Assembly (NCBI GenBank): GCA_036276255.1
Contig: DASUPK010000006.1
Span: forward strand, 1 to 18,869
DNA: 18,869 nucleotides
Source of the DNA: DASUPK01 sp036276255
GTDB taxonomy: Bacteria > Actinomycetota > Thermoleophilia > Solirubrobacterales > 70-9
Direction of reading: 5' to 3'
The notes beneath the pieces were generated by a model, which saw only the letters and a program-made list of their open reading frames with translations, did not search any database and was not told the DNA's origin. The position numbers were made by a program, and so were the translations under genes. This document shows, one piece after another, positions 1-7,039 of this stretch; positions within the stretch are counted from its first letter, which is position 1; each line of letters begins with the position of its first letter.

Positions 1-63
1 GGTGGCTCCGAGGAGGGTCGGGTTGAACGCCGCGGCGAACGCCCAGAAGATGATCGTGTCCAT
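1..63 (-). CDS. Small membrane protein, N-terminal fragment (possibly GAP family)
   Basis: A reading frame opens with ATG one base after the TGA of the ClC gene and runs off the left edge of the window, giving 21 residues (MDTIIFWAFAAAFNPTLLGA then T). A Shine-Dalgarno-like GGGAG lies five bases before the ATG, inside the end of the ClC gene, so the two genes look translationally coupled. The peptide is hydrophobic with an Asn-Pro-Thr after the first segment. This resembles the start of GAP/Sap-type multi-spanning membrane proteins of actinobacteria, but 21 residues are too few to assign a family. Function unknown. Confidence 0.55.
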   Translation of the reverse strand, partial: MDTIIFWAFAAAFNPTLLGAT

Positions 64-64
64 C

Positions 65-1447
65 TCAGCTCCCGGTCGCCGGTTCCGGGGGAGTCGAGCG
101 CGCGTCGAGTGCCTGAACGGTCATGTAGGCGACCACCACTCCCACAATGATCAGCGGCCCTGAGCCGAGTCCGGTGTGGACGGTGAACACTGTGGCCAGA
201 ACGACCGCTGACAGCGGCAACCGGAGCACGGAGACGACGGCGGCTCCCAGACCCACCGCCACTGCGGGGGTCAGGTCGAAGCCAGGCAGCTGAGCGGCCA
301 TCACGCCGGCGGCAGCTCCCAGAAACATGGCCGGGAAGGTCGGGCCGCCACGGAAGGTGCCGAGGGAGAGGCCGTAGGCGAGGCCCTTGAGGGCGATCAG
401 CAGGGCGAGCGCTGACAGGGACCAGGAGCCCGGGTTTTCCACCAGCGGCCCGATCGCATTCTGACCCGAGAAGAGAACCTGGTTGACGCCGTGGTCAGTC
501 GTCTGCGAGAAGGCGATTGCCAGCCCCGCCACGAGCAGCCCGACGATGGGAAGCACGATGAAGGGCCTGGGTGTCGCGATGCGCTGCGCCTCTCGCGCGA
601 GGCGAAAGATGGCGAACGTGACCACGGCGATCGCGGCGGCCAGCGCGATCGTCCAGAGAAAGTCGACGAACTCCGGTCGCGCGAAGGCGGGGAGGTGAAG
701 CGGACTGAGAGAGATATCGGCGGTGCTGAGGCCCGTCAGCGATCCCAATCCGATCGAGACCAGCGACCCGATCCCGGCGGCGAGCAGGCCCGGAATCAGA
801 ACCAGCGGCATCCGCGATCCCCCGAGCCCGGCCGCTTCGATCAGGATCACCGCCGCGATGATCGGGGACCCGAACAGGAACGAGACTGCGGCGAAGGTGG
901 ATGAGGTGGCGAGCAGCGTGCCGAGCTCGGGGGGCGCATCCGGACGGATCGCCCGGACCATGAGGAACCCGATGCCGCCGCCGAGCGCAATCAGGGGTGC
1001 TTCGGGGCCGACCACCAGCCCGAGGCCGATCGAGGCGATGGCAGCCAGCACCACACCGGGCAGGTCGATTGGCTGGGTGGGCGATGCCTTGAGGCCCTCG
1101 GCCGGGACGTGCCCTCCGTTGCCCGGCAGCCGGACGATCGCGAACGCGGTCAGCACGCCGGCGATCGCAAGGACGGGGAAGTACCACCAGAGCGGCGCTC
1201 CGTGGTCATAGCCGAGATCGTGCGGGATGTCGGTGAATACCCACTGCTGCACGTAGAAGATGAGCTCGAGGAAGCACCACGCCGCGAGCGACGCGATCAC
1301 CCCCACGATCGCCGCGAGAACCAGCACCGCGAGGAACGACTTGCTGCGCAGCGTCGAGGCGGGGTCCGGCCCGGCGGGCTCGTCAGCCACCGGCGACCCG
1401 GCCCGATCCGCGGAGGATTCCGGCAACCACGGTCGTGATCCAATCAT
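65..1447 (-). CDS. ClC family chloride transporter/channel
   Basis: Integral membrane chloride transporter of the ClC superfamily, 460 residues, near the usual size for bacterial members without CBS domains. A soluble N-terminal tail of about 35 residues precedes many hydrophobic helices. Signature regions are GNGGHVP (109-115, place of the GSGIP anion-binding loop), GPEAPLIALGGG (148-159, place of GREGP with gating Glu149) and GTFRGGPTFPAMFLG (363-377, place of the GxFxP filter). In E. coli ClC the helix holding proton glutamate 203 reads Glu-Glu; here it reads IEAAG (203-207), so that glutamate appears to be Ala205. This could mean channel-like or uncoupled transport (inference). The ATG has no clear ribosome binding site. 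It is divergent from the LuxR regulator and followed at one base by another membrane-protein gene. Confidence 0.9.
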   Translation of the reverse strand: MIGSRPWLPESSADRAGSPVADEPAGPDPASTLRSKSFLAVLVLAAIVGVIASLAAWCFLELIFYVQQWVFTDIPHDLGYDHGAPLWWYFPVLAIAGVLTAFAIVRLPGNGGHVPAEGLKASPTQPIDLPGVVLAAIASIGLGLVVGPEAPLIALGGGIGFLMVRAIRPDAPPELGTLLATSSTFAAVSFLFGSPIIAAVILIEAAGLGGSRMPLVLIPGLLAAGIGSLVSIGLGSLTGLSTADISLSPLHLPAFARPEFVDFLWTIALAAAIAVVTFAIFRLAREAQRIATPRPFIVLPIVGLLVAGLAIAFSQTTDHGVNQVLFSGQNAIGPLVENPGSWSLSALALLIALKGLAYGLSLGTFRGGPTFPAMFLGAAAGVMAAQLPGFDLTPAVAVGLGAAVVSVLRLPLSAVVLATVFTVHTGLGSGPLIIVGVVVAYMTVQALDARSTPPEPATGS

Positions 1448-1598
1448 CCGCCGCAGCGGCGGTCATCACCCGAACGGGATGATGCCCTGGCACCGGGTGC
1501 ATGGGTAGTCACTACTGAGAGGTATCAGGAGCTTTCCCGGATACCACCCCTCGCGCGGAGAGTAGGGTGCGTCCTCCCGAGGATCGCGATATAGGGGA
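1448..1598. promoter_or_regulatory. Divergent promoter region between ClC and LuxR regulator genes
   Basis: These 151 bases must carry the promoters of both divergent genes. Visible structures: a perfect inverted repeat CCGCCGC-A-GCGGCGG (1448-1462) just before the ClC start, an imperfect ATCACCC/GGGATGAT dyad at about 1464-1482, and a TATAGG -10-like hexamer at about 1589 that would suit the alternative GTG start of the regulator at 1626. No convincing -35 box is seen for either direction. Confidence 0.4.
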
Positions 1599-3758
1599 AT
1601 GACCTCGACAAGCCGGGAAGGCGATGTGAGCGCTCTCACGCATGACGGAACCGCGCCGGGTGCTGGCCTCCCGGCACGGCTGGAGCTGATCCCCCGACCG
1701 CATCTCGTCAGCCGGCTGCGCGAGGCCAACGGCTACCCGCTGGTGCTCATCACAGCCCCGGCCGGTTACGCGAAGAGCAGCCTCTTGGCCCAGTGGGCGG
1801 AGGAGGATGGGCGCCGATTTGCCTTGGTGACGCTGGACTCGCGCGACGACCACCCATCACCCCTGCTGAATCACCTCGTGCGGACGCTCGACTCGGTGAG
1901 CTCCCGAGGCCGTCCCTTCGTCGTCGGGATCGATGAGGCCGACGCGCTTCGCACCACGGGTGCGCTGGCGGCGCTCGGCAACCTGATTGCGTCGCTCCCT
2001 CCCGAAGGCCAGATCGTCCTCGTCTCGCGGGGTGAGGTGTCTCTACCGTTGGGCCGAATGCGCGCCCATCGCCAGGTCTTCGAGCTCACCCGGCGTGACC
2101 TGGCCATGAGCAGAGCCGAGAGCGAAGCGCTGCTCGAGGCGATCGGTCTTCGCCTCACCTCCGAGGAGATCGAGGCGCTCTACGAGCGGACGGAGGGCTG
2201 GCCGGCGGCGCTCTACCTGGCGGGGCTCTCGCTCGGAGACAGGGAGGACGTGTCGGTCGATGCGACCCATTTCGGCGGCGACGACCGGTTCGTGGCCGAC
2301 TACATGCGGGACGAGTTCCTGGCGGGCATTTCGGTCGCGCGGCTCAGGTTCCTGATGCGGACCTCGATTCTCGAGGACCTCGCCGGCAAGATCTGCGACG
2401 ACGTTCTCGAGCGGACGGGGTCCGGCAGGGTTCTGCGTGAGCTGGCTCGATCCAAGCTTCCACTCGAGCCACTGGATCACGCCGACGGCACCTATCGCTA
2501 CCACCCGCTCTTCAAGCAGACCTTGGCCTCGGAGCTCCATCGCCGGGAGCCGGAGCTCGAATCCAAGCTCCACCGCCGCGCCAGCGATTGGTACGCGGAG
2601 CATGAGCGCTTCGAGGAGGCGATCGATCACGCGACCGCCGCCGGGGATGACAAGCGTGCCGCCGAGTTGATCTGGGCGCGGGTCGCGCCCTACCTCGCCG
2701 AGGGCCGCCGCCAGGAGCTGCGCCGGTGGCTGGACCGCTTCAGCGACAGGAAGATCGCGCGCTCCGCTCAGCTCGCGCTCGCGACAGCCCACCTCTATCT
2801 GGCGCTTGGCGAGGGAGACATGGCCGCGCACTGGACATCGGTCGCGAGCGAGGCATTCGACGAGGCGGCGCTGGATGACTCAGACCTCGAAGCCGACCTG
2901 CTCATCCTGAGGGCGACTCTGCCGGGAAATGGAATCGGGCAGATGGGAGTCGACGCGATCCGGGCGGGCGAGCTCCATCCCCCCGAGAGTCCCTGGCGAG
3001 CGATGTCGTACTTCTACGCTGGCGTCGGCCGGCATCTCGCGGACGACGCTGGGGGCGCCCGTGAGCTGCTCGAGGAGGGAGCGCGCAAGGGGTCGGCCAC
3101 CGCTCCGATAGCTCAGGTCTTCTGCCTCGTCCAGCTGACCTTTCTCCATCTGGAACGAGACGACCTGGAGGACGCGCTCCGCGTCGTGGCCCAGGCCAGG
3201 GAGCAACTGGAGCGGTTCCAGCTCGGCGAGTATCCGATTCTCGCGTTCTTCTTCGTCGCGTCCGCGCTGACCCGCGCGCACGAGGGGCGCATCGAGGAGG
3301 CTGCGGCCGACAGCAACCGCGCCAAGAAGATGCTCAAGCGCCTCGATGGTTTCCCTGACTGGTACCAGGGCGAGGCGCGAATCTACCTGGCCCGCGCCTG
3401 CCTTCTCCTGGACGATTCCCCGGCGGCCACCGAGCTGCTCGCCGAGGCCTCGGAGTTCGCCGAGCGCATCGAGGATGCGCCGGCGCTCCGCCGCTGGCTT
3501 GCAGAGACGGAAGCGGTTGTCGCCTCGGCGCCGAGGGGTGAGGACGGATCGGAGCTCACTCCGGCGGAGCTCAGGACACTGCGTTTCCTGCCCAGCCATC
3601 TCTCGTTCCGCGAGATTGCCGATGAGAGCTTCGTCTCCGCCAACACTGTGAAGACACAGGCCCAGGCCATCTATCGCAAGCTGGACGCCTCATCCCGGGC
3701 GGAGGCGGTCGAGCGGGCCCGGAAGAGGGGTCTTCTCGAAGGTGTGGCCCATGGCTGA
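1599..3758 (+). CDS. LuxR family regulator, MalT-like (LAL: large ATP-binding regulator)
   Basis: Large transcription regulator of 719 residues. An N-terminal STAND-type ATPase has a Walker A region APAGYAKSS (53-61) and Walker B-like FVVGIDEAD (107-115). A helical TPR-like middle follows (about 340-640). The C-terminal LuxR helix-turn-helix starts at LTPAELRTLRFL (653) and includes SFREIADE and SANTVKTQ. Such proteins oligomerise on inducer and ATP to activate promoters. The P-loop has Ala where GYGK[ST] is usual. The ATG at 1599 has a purine-rich AGGGGA too close to it; a GTG at 1626 with GGGAAGG four bases upstream is a credible alternative start. The stop codon overlaps the DUF2252 gene, implying an operon. 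The inducer cannot be told from sequence. Confidence 0.88.
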   Translation: MTSTSREGDVSALTHDGTAPGAGLPARLELIPRPHLVSRLREANGYPLVLITAPAGYAKSSLLAQWAEEDGRRFALVTLDSRDDHPSPLLNHLVRTLDSVSSRGRPFVVGIDEADALRTTGALAALGNLIASLPPEGQIVLVSRGEVSLPLGRMRAHRQVFELTRRDLAMSRAESEALLEAIGLRLTSEEIEALYERTEGWPAALYLAGLSLGDREDVSVDATHFGGDDRFVADYMRDEFLAGISVARLRFLMRTSILEDLAGKICDDVLERTGSGRVLRELARSKLPLEPLDHADGTYRYHPLFKQTLASELHRREPELESKLHRRASDWYAEHERFEEAIDHATAAGDDKRAAELIWARVAPYLAEGRRQELRRWLDRFSDRKIARSAQLALATAHLYLALGEGDMAAHWTSVASEAFDEAALDDSDLEADLLILRATLPGNGIGQMGVDAIRAGELHPPESPWRAMSYFYAGVGRHLADDAGGARELLEEGARKGSATAPIAQVFCLVQLTFLHLERDDLEDALRVVAQAREQLERFQLGEYPILAFFFVASALTRAHEGRIEEAAADSNRAKKMLKRLDGFPDWYQGEARIYLARACLLLDDSPAATELLAEASEFAERIEDAPALRRWLAETEAVVASAPRGEDGSELTPAELRTLRFLPSHLSFREIADESFVSANTVKTQAQAIYRKLDASSRAEAVERARKRGLLEGVAHG

Positions 3759-5142
3759 TCATCCGACCCCGGGGGAGAGCGAGGCCGCGGGCAAGGCGGC
3801 CCGCCGCAGGACGCCACGCTCGGCGCTTGGAGGCTGGGAGGCGCCTTCGGATCGAAAGGATCCGGTGGAGATCCTCACGGATCAGGACAAGACCCGGGTC
3901 CAGGGGCTGGTGCCGATCCGCCACGGTCGAATGGCCGCCTCGGCGTTCACCTTCTACCGTGGGGCTGCAGCGATCATGGCGGCGGACCTGGCCGCGGGTC
4001 CGGATTCCGGCCTCACGGCCCAGCTGTGCGGGGACGCGCATCTGTCCAATTTCGGCGTCTTCGCCGCGCCTGACAGACGACTGATCTTCGACATCAACGA
4101 CTTCGACGAGACCCATCCGGGCCCGTTCGAATGGGACGTCAAGCGACTCGCCGCCAGCTTCGCGATTGGCGGACGCAACCTTGGCTTCAGCGAGTCCGAG
4201 CGGCGCGCCGTGGTCGCCGAGGCGGCCGGCGAGTACCGGCGCGAGATGCGCAGGTTGGCGCCAATGCGCACGCTCGAGGTCTGGTATGAGCGCATGGACA
4301 TCGAAGTGATCGAGCGCTACCGGTCGCAGGTCTCCCGCAAGGCCGCCAAGCGGGCCGAGAAGCAGCGGGCCAAGGCGGAGAGCAAGAACAGCATGCGGGC
4401 CTTCGCCAGGCTGACCCAAGCGGATGGGGGGGAGGTCCGCATCGTCAGCGATCCGCCCCTAATCGTCCCGATCGAGGAGGTGTTCGAGGGCGTGGACGCG
4501 AAGGCGATCGAGAAACGCCTTCTCGAGGTCTACGCGGCCTACGTGCGAACGCTCGATCGCGACGTACGACAGCTGGTCGAGAGGTATCGCTTCGTGCACG
4601 CCGCTCACAAGGTCGTCGGAGTGGGCAGCGTCGGAACCCGTGCCTGGATCCTGCTGCTGCTCGGCCCTGACTCGCAGGACCCCCTGTTCCTGCAGGCGAA
4701 GGAGGCCCAGAGCTCGGTGCTCGAGCCCTTCACCGGCGCGGGGCCCTTCAAGCAACAGGGCAGGCGCGTCGTTGAGGGACAGCGGCTGATGCAGGCAGCC
4801 AGTGACATCTTCTTGGGTTGGACCACGGCGAAGGGAGTGGACGGCAAGCAGCGGGACTTCTACGTGCGCCAGCTCTGGGACGGCAAGGGCTCGGCGGAGA
4901 TCGAGCGGATGAACCCCACGACCATGGGCCTCTACGGGAAGCTCTGCGGGTGGACCCTGGCCCGGGCCCACGCGCGCTCGGGCGACCGCATCGCGATCGC
5001 CGCGTACCTCGGCAAGGGAAAGGCCTTCGACCGAGCCATCGGCGACTTCGCCGAGGCCTACGCTGATCAGAACGATCAGGACTTCAAGGAGTTCACGCAG
5101 GCGATCTCCAAGAAGCGGCTCGACGCAGTCACCGGCCTTTGA
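3751..5142 (+). CDS. DUF2252 family protein (kinase-like fold)
   Basis: About 463 residues, typical of DUF2252 proteins, which are distantly related to aminoglycoside phosphotransferase/protein-kinase-like folds and have no established substrate. Diagnostic motifs are CGDAHLSNFG (about 93-102, the likely catalytic loop) and LIFDINDFDE (about 111-120, the likely metal-binding loop), with HGRMAASAFTFYRG upstream. ATG 3751 is preferred because GAAGG lies eight bases before it; an in-frame GTG at 3742 is also possible. The gene begins inside the last codons of the LuxR regulator (eight-base overlap), so translation is probably coupled. Its 3' end overlaps the convergent sigma-factor gene by 14 bases. 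Family call is firm, function is unknown. Confidence 0.88.
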   Translation: MADHPTPGESEAAGKAARRRTPRSALGGWEAPSDRKDPVEILTDQDKTRVQGLVPIRHGRMAASAFTFYRGAAAIMAADLAAGPDSGLTAQLCGDAHLSNFGVFAAPDRRLIFDINDFDETHPGPFEWDVKRLAASFAIGGRNLGFSESERRAVVAEAAGEYRREMRRLAPMRTLEVWYERMDIEVIERYRSQVSRKAAKRAEKQRAKAESKNSMRAFARLTQADGGEVRIVSDPPLIVPIEEVFEGVDAKAIEKRLLEVYAAYVRTLDRDVRQLVERYRFVHAAHKVVGVGSVGTRAWILLLLGPDSQDPLFLQAKEAQSSVLEPFTGAGPFKQQGRRVVEGQRLMQAASDIFLGWTTAKGVDGKQRDFYVRQLWDGKGSAEIERMNPTTMGLYGKLCGWTLARAHARSGDRIAIAAYLGKGKAFDRAIGDFAEAYADQNDQDFKEFTQAISKKRLDAVTGL

Positions 5143-6295
5143 TCTCGGCCACACGCCGCTCTAGGAAGCGCTGCTCAGCGTCCGAGTGCACGAGCTCGAG
5201 CGCCCGCTCGTAGGCCGCCAGGGCTTCGTCATCCCGGTCCAGGCGCCGCAGCAATTCCCCGCGAGTCGAGTGCAGGTAGTGGTAGCTCTCCAGGTCGAGA
5301 CCGTCAGCCAGCGACAGCGCGGCCTCCGGGTCGCCGGCCTCGGCGACGGCGGCGGCCCTGTTCAGCTCCACGACCGGCGAGCCGGTCAGCCGGGCGAGCT
5401 CGTCGTAGAGAGAGGCGATCTGCGGCCAGTCCACCGCCTCCTCGGTGTGAAAAAGCGCGATCGCCGCCTGCAGTACGTAGGGGCCGCGTCCGCCGAGGGC
5501 CATCGCCCGGTCGAGCGCCGTCCGGCTCCGCACGATCTCCTCGTCGTCCCAGAGCGAGCGGTCCTGATCGGCGAGCAGGACCAGCTCGCCGTCCGCGAAC
5601 CGAGCATCGCTGCGGGCATCGTTCGCGAGCATCAGGGCGAGCAGCCCATGCACCTCGGGCTCGTCCGGCATCAGCTCCACGAGGGCCCGGTCGATGCGGA
5701 TCGCCTCCTCGGCGAGGTCCCCGCGTCCGCCGTAGCCCTCGTTGAAGATCAGATAGATCACCGCCAGCACGGCGGCGAGCCGGTCGGGCAGGAGGTGGGG
5801 AGGAGGTACGCGGAACGGGATTCCGGCAGCCTCGATCTTGTGCTTCGCGCGGACCAGCCTCTTTGCCATCGTCTCCTTCGGGACGAGGAAGGCGCGGGCG
5901 ATCTCTTCGGTGGCCAGGCCGCCGAGCGTCCGGAGTGTGAGCGCGACCTGGCCGTCAAGGGCCAGCGCCGGGTGGCAGCAGGTGAAGAGCAGCTCGAGCC
6001 TCTCGTCGGGAATCGTCGTCTCATCCATCTCGTCCTCCACGGGCTCCGGAACGTCGAGCAGGCGGGTCTTCTCGGCCAGGGTGCGGTCCCGTCGGATCCG
6101 GTCGATGGCCTTGTTGCGGGCAGTGGTCATCAGCCAGGCCCTGGGGTTCTCCGGTGTCCCCTCGCGCGGCCACCGCTCCGCCGCAATCGCGAACGCCTCC
6201 TGAGCAGCCTCCTCGGCCGGCTCGAAGTCGCCGAGGAAGCCGATCAGGTTGGCGAGAACGCGCCCCCACTCGTCGCGGAAGGCCTGTTCGAGGAT
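5129..6295 (-). CDS. ECF RNA polymerase sigma factor, ECF42-like, with C-terminal TPR-like extension
   Basis: Sigma-70 family ECF factor of about 388 residues. Region 2 is in the N-terminal 75 residues (FRDEWGRVLANLIGFLGDFE ... RAWLMTTARNKAIDRIRR), and region 4 contains LGGLATEEIARAFLVPKETM. A long C-terminal helical extension with LIFNEGYGG (DUF6596/TPR-like) is the hallmark of group ECF42, which pairs with DGPF/YCII proteins such as the gene just upstream. The internal ATG at 6130 would delete most of region 2. Reading upstream in frame to the stop near 6355 there is no ATG, GTG or TTG. The best initiator is ATC at 6295-6293, eight bases after GAAGGAG (6310-6304) and three bases past the YCII stop. 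The N-terminal extension matches the family well, so the coding extent is firm though the start codon is unusual. Confidence 0.85.
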   Translation of the reverse strand: MLEQAFRDEWGRVLANLIGFLGDFEPAEEAAQEAFAIAAERWPREGTPENPRAWLMTTARNKAIDRIRRDRTLAEKTRLLDVPEPVEDEMDETTIPDERLELLFTCCHPALALDGQVALTLRTLGGLATEEIARAFLVPKETMAKRLVRAKHKIEAAGIPFRVPPPHLLPDRLAAVLAVIYLIFNEGYGGRGDLAEEAIRIDRALVELMPDEPEVHGLLALMLANDARSDARFADGELVLLADQDRSLWDDEEIVRSRTALDRAMALGGRGPYVLQAAIALFHTEEAVDWPQIASLYDELARLTGSPVVELNRAAAVAEAGDPEAALSLADGLDLESYHYLHSTRGELLRRLDRDDEALAAYERALELVHSDAEQRFLERRVAEIKGR

Positions 6296-6297
6296 GG

Positions 6298-6660
6298 CTA
6301 GTACTCCTTCGCCACCGGTCGGATCTCGATCGCGCCACCCGAGCGGGCCGCGGGAATGCGCGAGGCGAGCTCAATGGCGGCATCGAGGTCGTCGGCCTCG
6401 TAGGTGAGCCATCCGCCGAGCGCCTCCTTGACGGAGACGAACGGGCCGTCGGTCGTCAGGGTCTCGCCGTCCGCGACGCGCACGGTTGTCGCAGTCTCCG
6501 GCGAGTCGAGACGAAGGTTGTTCGGGGTGACGCCGGGTGTCTCGTTGACGGCGCCGTAGCCCGCGAACATTTCCTTCTGCTCCTCCTCGGAGAGCTCGTT
6601 CCAGGCGTCGGTCCCCGGAACCGGGGTTGTTCCCTGATGAATCAGAAGCACGTACTTCAT
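6298..6660 (-). CDS. YCII/DGPF-domain protein, partner of the ECF42 sigma factor
   Basis: Small soluble protein of 120 residues with the ferredoxin-like YCII fold. It starts MKYVLLIHQG and contains the name-giving DGPF motif within LTTDGPFVSVKEALGGW (about 68-84). A strong AAAGGAGG lies five bases before the ATG. DGPF proteins are the conserved genomic neighbours and transcriptional targets of ECF42 sigma factors; their biochemical activity is not established. The TAG stop is followed two bases later by the apparent start of the sigma gene, so the two form one operon transcribed from about 6690. Confidence 0.9.
   Translation of the reverse strand: MKYVLLIHQGTTPVPGTDAWNELSEEEQKEMFAGYGAVNETPGVTPNNLRLDSPETATTVRVADGETLTTDGPFVSVKEALGGWLTYEADDLDAAIELASRIPAARSGGAIEIRPVAKEY
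6304..6310 (-). promoter_or_regulatory. Ribosome binding site that decides the sigma-factor start
   Basis: GAAGGAG on the minus strand, lying in the last codons of the YCII gene. It ends eight bases before an ATC codon (6295-6293) in frame with the ECF sigma gene. There is no canonical start codon nearby, so this site points to AUC initiation coupled to termination of the YCII gene. Confidence 0.65.
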
Positions 6661-6692
6661 GGCTACCTCCTTTGGTGGTGGTTTGCCTCAGA

Positions 6693-6719
6693 GACGAGCG
6701 GAGGACGGGGAAATGGACA
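6693..6719 (-). promoter_or_regulatory. Candidate ECF42-type autoregulated promoter
   Basis: On the minus strand TGTCCA (6719-6714) is followed after 17 bases by CGTC (6696-6693), about 33 bases before the YCII start. From memory, ECF42 factors recognise TGTCGA at -35 and CG(A/T)C at -10, so this differs at one position. This suggests the YCII-sigma operon is driven by its own sigma factor. Assignment rests on short motifs only. Confidence 0.4.
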
Positions 6720-6801
6720 GCCGCCTGGAGATTCAGCGGAATCCGCTCATCACCCGTTCTGAGTGATGACGAACTCGGCCGGGCCTTCTACAAGTGCCCC
6801 C

Positions 6802-7035
6802 ATGGCGAATGATTCCCCCCAACAGGAGGACGAGCGCGGGCTGGATCAGGGAGCCGATGTCTCCGACCTGATCGGCGTCAAGCTGACGGCGGGTCTTGCG
6901 ATCTGGTTCCTGGTTGTCCTGGTCTGCTTCTTCTTCATCGGGCCAGTCGTGGGCATCATCGCGATTCTCGCTGGAGTCGTCATCGGGACTATTCTGGCCG
7001 TTCGCGCGATCCGCCAGGCCGATACGACGGACTGA
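6802..7035 (+). CDS. Small membrane protein of unknown function
   Basis: 77 residues from ATG 6802. A polar acidic N-terminus (about 30 residues) is followed by a long hydrophobic stretch of about 43 residues (LTAGLAIWFLVVLVCFFF, a Gly-Pro turn, then a second segment ending AVRAI), probably two membrane helices joined by a tight turn, and a short charged tail. Frame is also open from GTG 6763. ATG 6802 is preferred because ATGACG (6766-6771) and TACAAG (6789-6794), 17 bases apart, could form a promoter giving a nearly leaderless mRNA. There is no Shine-Dalgarno site at either start. It converges on the decarboxylase gene with a four-base gap. No family recognised. Confidence 0.6.
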   Translation: MANDSPQQEDERGLDQGADVSDLIGVKLTAGLAIWFLVVLVCFFFIGPVVGIIAILAGVVIGTILAVRAIRQADTTD

Positions 7036-7039
7036 GTGC

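Noticed and set aside
5186..6301. 371-codon plus-strand frame over the ECF sigma gene
   Set aside because: Antisense shadow; sigma regions 2 and 4 are clear on the minus strand.
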